64,000 nt of DNA from Pseudevernia furfuracea. Lineage: Eukaryota; Ascomycota; Lecanoromycetes; Lecanorales; Parmeliaceae. Position 1 is the stretch's first letter. Each line of letters begins with the position of its first letter. This document shows positions 1-9,545 of this stretch, one piece after another. A program made the position numbers and the translations under genes. Below the pieces are notes generated by a model that made no database searches, was not told the origin of the DNA, and was given only the letters and a program-made list of their open reading frames with translations. The stretch spans positions 496,001 to 560,000 of the forward strand of contig JAIUPT010000013.1 in the NCBI GenBank assembly GCA_022315425.1, read 5' to 3'.

Positions 1-193
1 AAGGGGTGCCGAAGAGAAGACCCTGACCGCGCTGCGAGAAGTTCTACCCCATCAGTCTGCCAGGCATCGAGGATGAGTATCTAAGCACGACAGACGAGGA
101 TGACTACTCGTACGAGGCTCGGACTCTTTGACGGATGACGACGATGGAGAGATGAGCTTGTTCGAGGAAGCTGACTCCGATGACTCGAAATGA
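1..193 (+). pseudogene. Acidic C-terminal ORF remnant, frame-broken
   Basis: Two short Asp/Glu/Ser-rich reading segments lie in different frames, one ending at a TGA near 131 and one ending at 191-193. Together they look like the tail of an acidic protein whose frame has been lost, or a last exon cut by the window edge. No family can be named. The next 1.2 kb has no obvious coding sequence. The call rests on composition only. Confidence 0.2.
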
Positions 194-1484
194 CTCGGAT
201 GCTTCATCTCTTCGATCAAGACCTCAATCCCATGGCGCTCCTTAAAAAAAAACTACCAGCTGCTGACACCTTACCACCTTCTACTTCGGGGAAGCCATGC
301 TGCATCCACGAAGAAGGGCGATATCAGTGAATGAAGGATGACAGGGAGAGAAGGGATCATAAGTTAGAAGAAGAGCGACCCACACGACAGGGAGAAGCGG
401 AAGGAGCCTGCAGACATTCTCAAAGGGCATGCAATGTCATAGGGAGTTTTCATTTCGCTATGGAAATTTATATCAGCATGGTAGCTTTGTTGTTCGCTTT
501 TGCTGGACATGGTAAAAAAAACCGAACACAGTGGCTTTCAGATAGCTCTAAGTAAGCAAATCATAGGGAATTGGATTGCCTATCAGCTTTCCTGGAGTTT
601 GACTGGAAAACTGAGCCCCCTGCTTGTCGTACTTCTTCTTCTTATTCACTCGTTTACCTATTGTGCATTAGATATGAAGGCCAAGAAAGCAAACTTGCCT
701 TGTGTCATGGCGTGTACACCATCTCCAATCATATGCTTTGTCAGCTGCACATGAGTATTCCGCGCGTCGGCCTCGGTTTGGAGAGTATTTAAGTAGGTAG
801 AAGCTCCTCCGAAGATCAACGCCAATTCTTTTCTCTGCTCAGTCTGCTGTACTCTCTATATTCGCGCGCTTAGACACCAAGCATCTAGCTACATGGAACC
901 ACTCAATAAATATCCCTCGCTTCATTCGTTGAATATCGCAGTCTTCGTCGTCCCGGAATAGAGTAGCTGCACAAAAGCGCCGCTGCCAAGCCCTCTGCTT
1001 CGCCCCCAATGGAGGCTGTGAATGTCCCCCCCTACATGCCACCCTTTGGCATGCTTACTCTACAGCCTGAGTTCCGAAAGGGGAAAAACTTGAAAACATG
1101 CTCCTCGAGATGATGCCCACCCGATTTCAATCTCAGGGTTTCTAATGTCTTCACAGCTGAATCCTGCACGCGTTCCATGCCTCCTCTGGCATCGTTGTTT
1201 CACAGTGACCCAGATCGACGGCAAGAGTGGTGGGTGGCTTGTGAAAAGGAAAAAATGTGTCCGGGTTCGCTTATATGTATAACACTACTCTGCTTGTCTT
1301 TCCATGCCTTTTGCCTTTTTGCCCCATCCTCCTACAAAAACATTTCGCGAAAAAAGAAACATCATCTGAAAACCCCCCCAGTATTCATACCCCAATCGGC
1401 TGTTGACCTTTTTAAAAAAGAACGTGCCTTGTCCACCATTTTCTCTCATCTACAATTCAGTGAAAGCCCGGGCTTTACTCTCAT
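194..1484. other. No gene seen; possible promoter at its 3' end
   Basis: Only short overlapping ORFs without family signatures occur here. From about 1260 the + strand becomes pyrimidine-rich with short A-runs, the usual look of a fungal promoter or leader for a + strand gene, which would fit the ORF that follows. Confidence 0.4.
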
Positions 1485-1961
1485 TTGTTTGTTTCCATCG
1501 TCACCTCGATACGACCAGATCCAATCAGTCCGAGAAGAAAAAAAAAGATCGGACCGGCAAGCAATCCCCCAGTCCCAGCCGACAGTGGCAGCGCCGACCC
1601 CACGTCGGACGGGACCGCATCCAGAGCATCCCAAACGTGCGACCACAAATGCACAATTACCACGCTCTCCATCGCCATCCCGACTCTCTCGCTCTTCATC
1701 ATGGGCCTCGTCGTGTTCGGCCTGTCGTACCGGCGGCGAGGAATGAAAAAGATCAGGGCCAAGGATCTGGAGACGGAAATCGCGTTGAGGAAGCTTGGGT
1801 CCGGGAGTGAGACCTCTAGTGTGGCCGGAGGCTTTCGCGATCTTCGCGCCGTCACGAATCTAGAAGTCGGTGCAGAGGCCGTGAGGGAGTCGGAAAAGGC
1901 GTCAGGATCATGGAGGCCGTGGGGTTTGGCCGCAAAGACCCCTGGGTGGTGGAAGATGTGA
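1485..1961 (+). CDS. Hypothetical small single-pass membrane protein (doubtful model)
   Basis: The frame is open for 158 codons and holds one convincing hydrophobic segment at about residues 58-81, followed by a basic stretch (YRRR) and a polar tail rich in Ser, Glu and Arg. That arrangement suggests an N-out/C-in single-pass protein. The open frame begins at TTG; the first in-frame ATG falls inside the hydrophobic segment, so the true start must be in an upstream exon or the ORF is spurious. The upstream DNA is pyrimidine-rich as expected for a promoter. No family is recognised. Confidence 0.3.
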   Translation: MFVSIVTSIRPDPISPRRKKKIGPASNPPVPADSGSADPTSDGTASRASQTCDHKCTITTLSIAIPTLSLFIMGLVVFGLSYRRRGMKKIRAKDLETEIALRKLGSGSETSSVAGGFRDLRAVTNLEVGAEAVRESEKASGSWRPWGLAAKTPGWWKM

Positions 1962-2716
1962 GGGGGCTTTCGGTTCGAATGGGGTGCTGTGGGCGGGGCC
2001 AGCGCAGTCTTTGGTGGGGTACATATCGGGGCAGGGTCTCACGTGTATGAGGACTCAGAGTCGGAAGACTTCCGGAGATTGCGGGTGGTGCTATTTGTGC
2101 GACTGATGAGAAGACAATGACGAATGTGAATACGACGTCCATGGTTACTGCGACGAAACGGTCACGAGATGTGTTATCTCTGAAGCTATGGCTTCGCAGC
2201 GTTTGAGCGTTACATGGGGTGCGGTGGAATGTTCTTGATCAGAAATGACTGCAGAGGACAAGGTGCCATCCAGGAGCATGGAGCCAGCTGTATATCATCA
2301 ATACCCTTTTTCGAGGAAAAGCAGCATTGTGCAGATCCGCAAACCACAATGGATCAGAGGGGGAGTCTGGATCTCCATTTATTTCCTTTATTCAAAGGCG
2401 AAGGGCTTTCCTCAGCTCTACTCGTAGCTGCATTGAGCGGTTGATTACCGGCAGTAGGCTCCCTACCTCTCAACGAGAACAGCTAACGGCCTTTATTGCC
2501 TTACATCACGACTAATGCATACCTGTGCATGATCGCTTGCGAAATTGTATGTCCTTTTGCATGTAAGAACCTCTATGCTTCATTCGTTACTTTCAAACTT
2601 TGTCGTTATCATTCTCAGTGGTTGAAACGTAAACCCTTGGCTCCTCAGTCGTGACCTGCAACGTAGAGAGGCGCTAAAAGCCAAGGGTACAAGAAATACT
2701 CATTCCTATCATCCCC
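1962..2716. other. Intergenic, no gene seen
   Basis: Short ORFs on both strands without recognisable domains. The right end abuts the 3' end of the minus-strand F-box gene, so part of this is its 3' UTR. Confidence 0.4.
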
Positions 2717-4612
2717 TCAATACATCAGGAGATTTGTAGAGTCTCTCGCGATGCTCTTTGCCGTTGTTTCTTTCACCAACTGCTTCTCGAAAGACATCGC
2801 GGGACGCCCATTCCCATACCTTGGCTCGTATACGAATGTCCGCTCGTGCGAATTCCCACATATCTGCTGGCGTTGGCCTTCGACAGAGAGAACCTCTGGA
2901 TAACCTTCGTCACAATTCCCCACAACGTGCATGGTCAACTTCTCGAAGGCTACACCCTGCTTCCGTAGAAGTATATTCTGGAAGAACGTGCAGGTAGCCT
3001 CGTAGGTCCGATCCACAAAATTTGATGCCGCTCCAACCTCAATACTCTCACACACCTGGCAGCTTCTGCTTAAACAAGCATGTGGATGACCTTTGCCGAT
3101 ATTCGGGCAGATGATGTCTTCTTCATTGTTGAGGTCAACGCCGCTGAGGAAGGGTTGCTGCACGAACATTGTGAGACGGCGAAGATTCCGACTTTCGGTA
3201 AGCAGGCTTGCGAAACTGGACGACTGCAGAAGTTTTCGTCAACCTTATGGGACCGAAAAGGACTTCGAATAGAGCTGATCGCAAAGGAATTTCTTACCAT
3301 CATTCCTTGATCTAGGTCCAGCGCCAGCTCCATGATATATGGACAATGAGACTGGATTTCGAGAAGAGCGTGGAGAGACAGTGTTGGGACTCGACCTTGG
3401 CGTAGCGGCTGGTGCACGACACCGTCGATCTCTCTGAGACAAAGCACTCTTAGGCCTGGGCCATGCTTGTGGATCGCACCTATGGGAAACATCTCGACGG
3501 AGCAATTGAGTGACAAAGTTTCCAAGCTATGGATGGCCCTCACAAGTGTTGTCATGAGGACAGTTGCCTATAGTAGTCAGAAATGAAGCTGCAAGACGCA
3601 ATCGTGGGTTACAAGGAGGTTGTGGGATATTGAAACGAACAAGTCTTGCGTTCCTCGAATGATTTACGAGTTAGAGGTACATCACAGGGGGAACACTGAC
3701 TCTCGTGTGGTCAACAGCACTCTGGCAATAACCATCTGTGATCAGAGAACGTAGCTGTAGGAGGTTTTCTGGCGAAACAGAGTCTAAAAAGTTAATTATG
3801 GATACCCTCTCCAGCCTGAGAGACGTCAGTCTAGACCAGTTCCAGAAGCTGGTTGCAATATTTGGTGAATGTAGCCAATTATATCCTTGTAAGAAGAGTT
3901 CTTCCACAGCAGGGAGTCTCTCGCTTTGGTAAATTTCTTTGTCCTTGAATTGAGATCCAGTCTGGACATCCAGTAGGTGAAGTGCTTTTAATTGATCACA
4001 TGCTAGGAGGGTTTCTTTGAGCGTTTGGTTGTAAAAGCGCCGCCGACGGACGCCTTCCAACCTCAGAGAAACCAGCCTAGTAGGACGTAAATAGCTGAAG
4101 TCATCGAGACCGTAGGTCGAGGAGAGGCTGTCGACAGATATTTGTGCACTTGGCCAGCGTTCGGCAAGGCTAATTAGGACACCTGGAGGTATTCGACTTG
4201 GTCTGTTGTGACATTCCAGTCCTTCCTTTCTCCACGACCAATATAAATGGTTGAATTTCTTCAGGGACAATAGTAGATTGACTACCGACGCCCAATCTAA
4301 CGCCCGGTCTGACGCCTCGTTGATTGTGATCTGCCGAGTGAAAAGGCAGATTGCACTTCTAACTCTCCTTCTTGCATCCACAACAACCTGTGGGGAAACG
4401 TTGGGCTCATCGTCTACCTTGAAGCACTTCACAAGGAGATGATTGAGCTTCAGATGGCGATAGACGATTGGATCGACTAAGACATTGAATTTCCTTGAGG
4501 CAAGACGTAGATCGCGCAAAGTAGCCGGCGCAGTACAATAAACTTCTTCGAATATTAGTAGGAGTATATCTGCTGGGCACTCTCTCTGCTGCAGAGGCAA
4601 TTGTCTGCTCAT
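2717..4612 (-). CDS. F-box domain protein with leucine-rich C-terminal part
   Basis: Predicted substrate receptor of an SCF ubiquitin ligase. Exons (minus strand) 4612-3701, 3567-3298 and 3223-2717 all join in phase 0 and give 562 aa. Residues about 10-60 form an F-box-like segment (PADILLLIFEEVY, then LRLASRKFNVLVDPIVYRHL), and the rest carries irregular Leu-rich repeats (for example LVSLRLEGV, LTSLRLERV). The start is the first ATG of the open frame. Intron 2 (3224-3297) is ordinary, with GTAAGA donor. Intron 1 (3568-3700, 133 bp) uses a GTCAGT donor and looks like a decayed introner-like element. The donor of intron 1 is my choice among three phase-0 GT sites. Fungal F-box proteins are numerous and lineage-specific, so no substrate can be named. 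Confidence 0.75.
3568..3700 (-). repeat. Relict introner-like intron (candidate, F-box gene intron 1)
   Basis: Read in the sense of the gene, this 133-bp intron contains TTCGAGG followed by CGCAAGACTTGT, closely resembling the core of the degenerate ILE at 33505-33660 (TTCGAGGCGCAAGACGTGT), and ends TTCTGACTACTATAG. Its length is also in the ILE class rather than the 50-80 bp class. Similarity is limited to the core, so it is a candidate only. Confidence 0.4.
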
Positions 4613-5165
4613 CTTCGTAACTGATGCAGGCTAATACTATTTAGAAGTTATCGATGGAGGTCGAAAGATGACAGCCTTGCTGCTAACACAGCTCAGTCTC
4701 AGTAGTGTTGCGGGGTACTCTGTAAGGTGAGTACAGGTCTCGGCAGCGGAACAATATCAGGCCGATTGGGCTAGTGGACAGTGGTATCTTAGTCGAGGTA
4801 GGTAAGGTAGTATTGTTAAAGCTAGTGTATGTAATGATGGTGAAAAAAGAGGATAAAGAGAAGAAGTGAACCTGTTCATAAAAATCAATGCATTCAATGC
4901 TAGTCTTTCCCTTAAGTCTTCCGGATAACAAGTAGGGCTGATGGGGAAGTCATCTGTGTTCAGAAACATAGTAGTTGCGACCTAGACTCATTTGCTGCCG
5001 AGCAAGGAGCACGACGAATACCTATGATACATTGATACAAAATAAGATGACGATAGGACAAAGTACTCTTAGTCTAGTGGTCTGCATTAGCTCCTTGGTT
5101 ATACTATTTATTCTCCCCCTCTCCCCGTCTCTCTACCTTCTCTCCCACCTTTTTCCTTTCCCCTC
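4613..5165. other. F-box promoter and thiolase 3' flank
   Basis: No coding signal. It holds the upstream region of the minus-strand F-box gene and the 3' UTR of the minus-strand thiolase; a strongly pyrimidine-rich run at 5110-5170 lies just past the thiolase stop. Confidence 0.4.
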
Positions 5166-6824
5166 TCACTCTTTCACAAAGACGGCAGCCATGCCCACTA
5201 GCACATTTCGGAGTCAGCATACACATTCGTAGATCAAGATTTGAGTAACAAAACGTGTCTGGGGTGCAAAAGGGGTGCCGAAAAGGGCCATTTGCTCCTG
5301 CAACATGTCTCGCGACTCAAAAAGCAGTCTCGATTAGGAAGACATAACCCAGAAAAGTGCCTTACTTCCCGTTCCGACACACATGGACGTGACACCGATT
5401 TTCTTTCCCGTCCTTCCCAGCTCATTGAAGAGCGTCGCCACTTGTCTGGCTCCGGTACAGCCAAGCGGGTGGCCGAATGCAATTGCACCTCCGTTAGGGT
5501 TAACCTTGGAAAAGGATCAGCCAAGAACCATAGTGCAACCCACAAAGAGAGCAAGATACCTTCTTCTCATCCAATCTTAACTCCCTAACACACCACAAAC
5601 ATTGACTGGCAAAAGCTTCGTTAATCTCGAAAACGTCCACTTCCTGCTTCGAAATCCCCGCTTTCTCTAATGCAACAGGTATAGCTTTCCACGGGCCAAT
5701 CCCCATAAGCAGTGGCTTGACACCGACGATAGAGCTGGATACAAACTTCCCAACAATATTCTGGCCTAGCCTCTCCGCTGTACTCCTCTTCATCAGTAGA
5801 ACTGCAGCGGCACCATCGGTGATTTGCGAAGCGTTGCCAGCATGAATAGAACCATCCTTAGCGAATGCAGGCTTGATCTTGCCGAGACTCTCCGCCGTAA
5901 TACCATCTCGTATCCCGTCGTCCTTGTCGACGGAAATTATCCGCTCTTCATCAGTGTTAGGGTCAATAAACTTCACATCCTTGAGTGGTGCGATCTCCTC
6001 ATCAAATTTGCCTTCTTGCTGCGCCTTGAGCGCTTTCTGATAGCTCGACGCTGCAAATGCGTCTTGGTCTTTCCTTGAAATCGACTGATCTTTCGCCATC
6101 TGCTCGGACAGCACGCCCATAGGTACTTTGCAAGATTTGGCTTCAGGGTGGGAGTCCAAAAGTTCTGAGAATTCAGTGACAGCTCCGGGGCCATACTGAG
6201 AGCTCATGGATTCAACCCCAGCGCCGATACCTATTTCAATCATGCCCTGATTGGAGTCAGTATCGCTCTTCGAAGGCGAGAAACCCGGGTTATAGAACAG
6301 GTTTCTGGAGTAGTAGTAAGTAGTAGGAGAAATTTCTTCCTGGACTCTATCTTGCGACTCATATTTTGGCAAAGAAATTGGGACGGACAATTCCACAATC
6401 TACGTACTGAGCGAATGGCATGGCTTATATCACAAATTGCTTGTAGTCCGCTGGAGCATTGTCTGTTCAGACTCTTCACAGCTGTGCTTTCAGGAAATCC
6501 AGCAACGAGTGCTGCGGCCCGAAATTCGGTAGCTCCTCCGCCAGGCGGTAGCACACTTCCAACAGCCACGTCTTCCACGAGAAAAGAATCAAGTTTCGAG
6601 CGGGCGAGCAGAGCTTTTAGCGCATGGGCTAGGAGATCTGCGGCGGGAGTATCTTTGAGCCCACCCTTTCCACCTTTAGTGAAGGGGGTTCGGAGAGCAC
6701 AGGTGACGACGATGTCATCGGGAGACTTGGATAGGATAGACTCGCGGCCGCGGGGGATGAGGTCAACTTCGGAAGACGCGAGATGAGAGTGGACCTGAGA
6801 GAGACGCTGTTGTGCTTTCAACAT
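5166..6824 (-). CDS. Peroxisomal 3-ketoacyl-CoA thiolase
   Basis: Catalyses the last step of peroxisomal beta-oxidation, cleaving 3-ketoacyl-CoA with CoA to acetyl-CoA. Exons (minus) 6824-6408, 6246-5560, 5504-5366 and 5197-5166 give 424 aa. The chosen ATG yields a PTS2 signal RLSQVHSHL at residues 7-15 (R-L-x5-H-L), so import through Pex7 is expected. The nucleophilic Cys is at about 123 (NRQCSSGLQA), the catalytic His lies in GGAIAFGHPLGCTGARQ and the second Cys in CVGTGMG. The protein ends at KE, without PTS1. Intron 2 (5505-5559) is ordinary; introns 1 and 3 are introner-like elements, and the last exon after ILE intron 3 codes for only the final ten or so residues (MGMAAVFVKE). Equivalent to Pot1/Fox3-type enzymes. 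Confidence 0.93.
5198..5365 (-). repeat. Introner-like element 1 (thiolase intron 3)
   Basis: 168-bp intron, sense orientation, phase 1. Starts GTAAGGCACTTTTCTGG, contains the core GAGTCGCGAGACATGTTGCA followed by GGAGCAAAT, and ends CTGACTCCGAAATGTGCTAG. It is one of the three least-diverged copies (with 29891-30044 and 33867-34030). Splicing joins GTG to MGMAAVF exactly as expected for thiolases. Confidence 0.9.
6247..6407 (-). repeat. Introner-like element 2, diverged (thiolase intron 1)
   Basis: 161-bp intron, sense, phase 0 (AIRS joined to GMIEIG). Donor GTACGT; the core survives as TGAGTCGCAAGATAGAGTCCAGGA and the 3' end as ATACTGACTCCAATCAG. The gene therefore carries an old and a young copy of the same element. 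Confidence 0.7.
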
Positions 6825-7422
6825 GGTTGATATTATTGTTAACAGTATCAAGGCCTTTGCCGTTCAATGAGAAGAGTGCAATAATAATGAGGAGGGGAAA
6901 TAATTGTCCTTCTGAAGCCAAAAACGCCAAAGGATGGAATGCTTTGAAGAAGAGGAGCCGAGGCACGGATATAATTGACAAACGCCGATCAACTTTACTC
7001 TACTTACGAGTACTGTCGATTTGCAGACTTCTGGTATACTGGTGCGTCATTGAATGATTGCAAGCGGTCTTCTAAGACAGAATAACCGGTCAAAAGGCAG
7101 AACAGACCTTCAAGCATACCCAGTAGGCTGGTGTCTTATCCTTTTGCGAGTTTCTGATGCATTGGTTGAAATTATGGCTGCCAATGGCTCGCATATGCAG
7201 CCTAATGCCGTGCATGATTATTTGACCTATCACCATCGACGGCAGGCAGCCTTGAGCCTCCGGGCGCCTACTTAACTATGGCATCCTTAATGCTCCTTCA
7301 TAAATACAGCCTTGGCAACAGAACCTCTCACATCTCGAACATTCATCAAAGAGAAGGGACTGGGCGAGCCTAACCTTCTGCTCATTGTCACGATATTCGT
7401 CTAGGTCAAGCTGGTATTAGCG
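6825..7422. promoter_or_regulatory. Divergent promoter region, thiolase / STAND-N protein
   Basis: A 598-bp gap between two divergently read genes. No coding signal; it should hold the control regions of both. I see no specific fatty-acid response element that I could defend. Confidence 0.4.
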
Positions 7423-9242
7423 ATGAGTGGAATGGAAGTGGTTGCCGTCCTTGGCTGCGTCGCCGCTGTGATATCAGCCTACAAAGACGGCGGAAAGATT
7501 GTGAAACAGATCAAGGCGAAACGAGCTGCGAAAAAAGTATTGGCGCCAACGCAATCACTTGAGAGCTCATTGGAGCGAGGTCCTGTAGCGGTGGAACAAG
7601 CAAAAGATAATGGAATCGAACGATATGGGTCGAAATTCGCTACGGGAGACCGTGAGTCAACAATTGAGGCGGTACTACGCATTAGCACTGACAGTCGGCT
7701 TCAGAAGTGGCGACTGACGCTCTTCGAAGCGTTCTGATATCGCTTCAAGGGACTCTTTTGAGACATCTATGGTCTGCACAAGAAGATGACAGTGTGACTG
7801 ATTTCAACATCCTCGTCGACGCTTCCGATTTTGGACGCATTCAGTCCGTCACCGTCCTCAATGAATTGTATATGCGGATGGCACAAGCAGCTCCTCTGCA
7901 CAACATGCACCTGTCAGGAGGGGGGCCTACGGCAGACCCAGGATCCATCTGGGAATATGAAGATCCGACCAGTGCTGCTCCTTCGCCTCAGGTCTTGGGA
8001 AAAAGTCCACCCGTTCCAACTTTGCCCGATCGAAATCTACCACTTGAAGACCCGATATCCAAGAAGGACCCTGCTGACTCTACCCGGAGAAAATGGAGAA
8101 TGTTTCCCTCAAGAACGCGAAAACTCGATTCGGAAATAGCTTCGGAAAGCCTCACATCTGGCAACATACACGAATCAGACCTCACTGATGTCCCTTTAGG
8201 CAGCCGATTTCGAGGAAATGTATTGACAACCGACCTTGCCGACGATGCTATTGCGGGGTTGCTGTGGAAGGAATCATCGGAAATGACAATCGCTGAAGAG
8301 AACCCATGGCTAGAAGAGCCTTCTACTTCGAATGGTAGCGTTCAGAAAGCCACTTATCCTATTGCGTACATGCAGCGAAGACAATCGACAGAAGCGACTT
8401 TGGTTGAAGAGCCGCGAAGACCGTCGCACGAGCCTAAACCTATGCGGAGAATAGCCCCCTACAAGCCTCATAGAGAATGGAGAACAGAAGCCCTACCGAG
8501 CGGAACGCCCTCAGAAGAATCGAAGGGGACGCAGAAGTTCCCATTCATGCCTCGAAGACGAAATACCTTAGACGTACCCGAGACGCACAAACTGATCCCA
8601 ACAATTTCGCCCGTCCTCTCGCGACCTCAAACTAACCAAAGCGCTCTACTAGGTTCCCGAAACCCATACGGTGGTTACTGCAAAGGAGGGTATAAAATGC
8701 AAGTAGGCCTCGACAAGGAAAGCGTCAAACTCCGCAGCCAATCAGTCTCGATGACTGGGGAATCCAATTACTGGGCCTGTGCCTCGTCAAAATGCGCGTT
8801 CGAAGGCCCAGCCTGTAAGAATGGGAAGAAGTGGACATTTGATGACACCGTTCGGGTATCCCACGCTGTGCAGTATCGATGGACTCTCTTGGCCAAGTGT
8901 CACGTCTCTGTTTCCAGAGTCAAGAACGGGCAGTATGATTACCAGTGCGTCTTCTGTGGCGTCCAGCCATCTTCGGATAATGTGTATCGGGGTGAGCAAG
9001 CTTTCATCGAGCACATTTCGCAGCAACATCGAGGACAGCAGCAGCCGGACCCGTCGACGTCGATTTCGGATAAGATATGCTGCATCTATGGCAGAGTGGC
9101 GCTGGAAGAAGAGAGCTTCGATGTCAACTTGACGCCGGTAGAAGATTCACCCCTTGCGCGGCAGCAGGCATCTCTTGATACCCCTGATCGTGTTTCTGGG
9201 TTCAGTGATCATAACGCCACGCCCAACGAAGCGTTCGAGTAG
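7423..9242 (+). CDS. Protein with fungal STAND-type N-terminal segment and C-terminal zinc finger
   Basis: Exons 7423-7651 and 7705-9242 (intron 53 bp, GTGAGT donor, CACTGAC branch, CTTCAG acceptor) give 588 aa. The first 40 residues (EVVAVLGCVAAVISAYKDGG, then KIVKQIKAKRAAKK) resemble the N-terminal segment placed before NACHT or NB-ARC domains in many fungal STAND proteins. No nucleotide-binding motif follows; instead a long Pro/Ser/Arg-rich linker leads to a Cys/His region near residues 440-540 with YDYQCVFCG and FIEHISQQH, a C2H2-type arrangement, preceded by the conserved-looking YRWTLLAKCHV. It is probably a signalling or adaptor protein rather than a full NLR. Function unknown. Confidence 0.75.
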
Positions 9243-9545
9243 CCTGCGGACTGAGAATCTGTCGAGTACGGACCAGCGGGAGTTATAGGGGTGTTTTCAT
9301 CTATTATACCGTAATGAGTATCACGTCTCCGTTTAGATTTCAATCAGGCTTCATTGTTGATGGAACTGGCAGGAGTGAGCATCGCCATGGTCGCGAGAAG
9401 TCGAAATGCCTGCAAATTACTAGCGGTATTTTCGCCAAAGGCTTGCTTGCTATTCAGGCCATATGAAAGTGACATTGGAGCGTTGGACACTGATTTTTTG
9501 AATCACCGTTTGCTATATACATTCATTCGATACTATATACACTCC
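9243..9545. other. Convergent 3' flanks, no gene seen
   Basis: The + gene ending at 9242 and the minus gene ending at 9546 converge here; only UTRs are expected. Confidence 0.4.

Noticed and set aside
1..181. Short matches to introner sequence at the window start (GGGGTGCCGAA near 3-13 and GCTGACTCCGA near 170-180)
   Set aside because: They are in opposite orientations relative to the element, only 11-13 bp long, not joined by a core, and the second is explained by an acidic reading frame.
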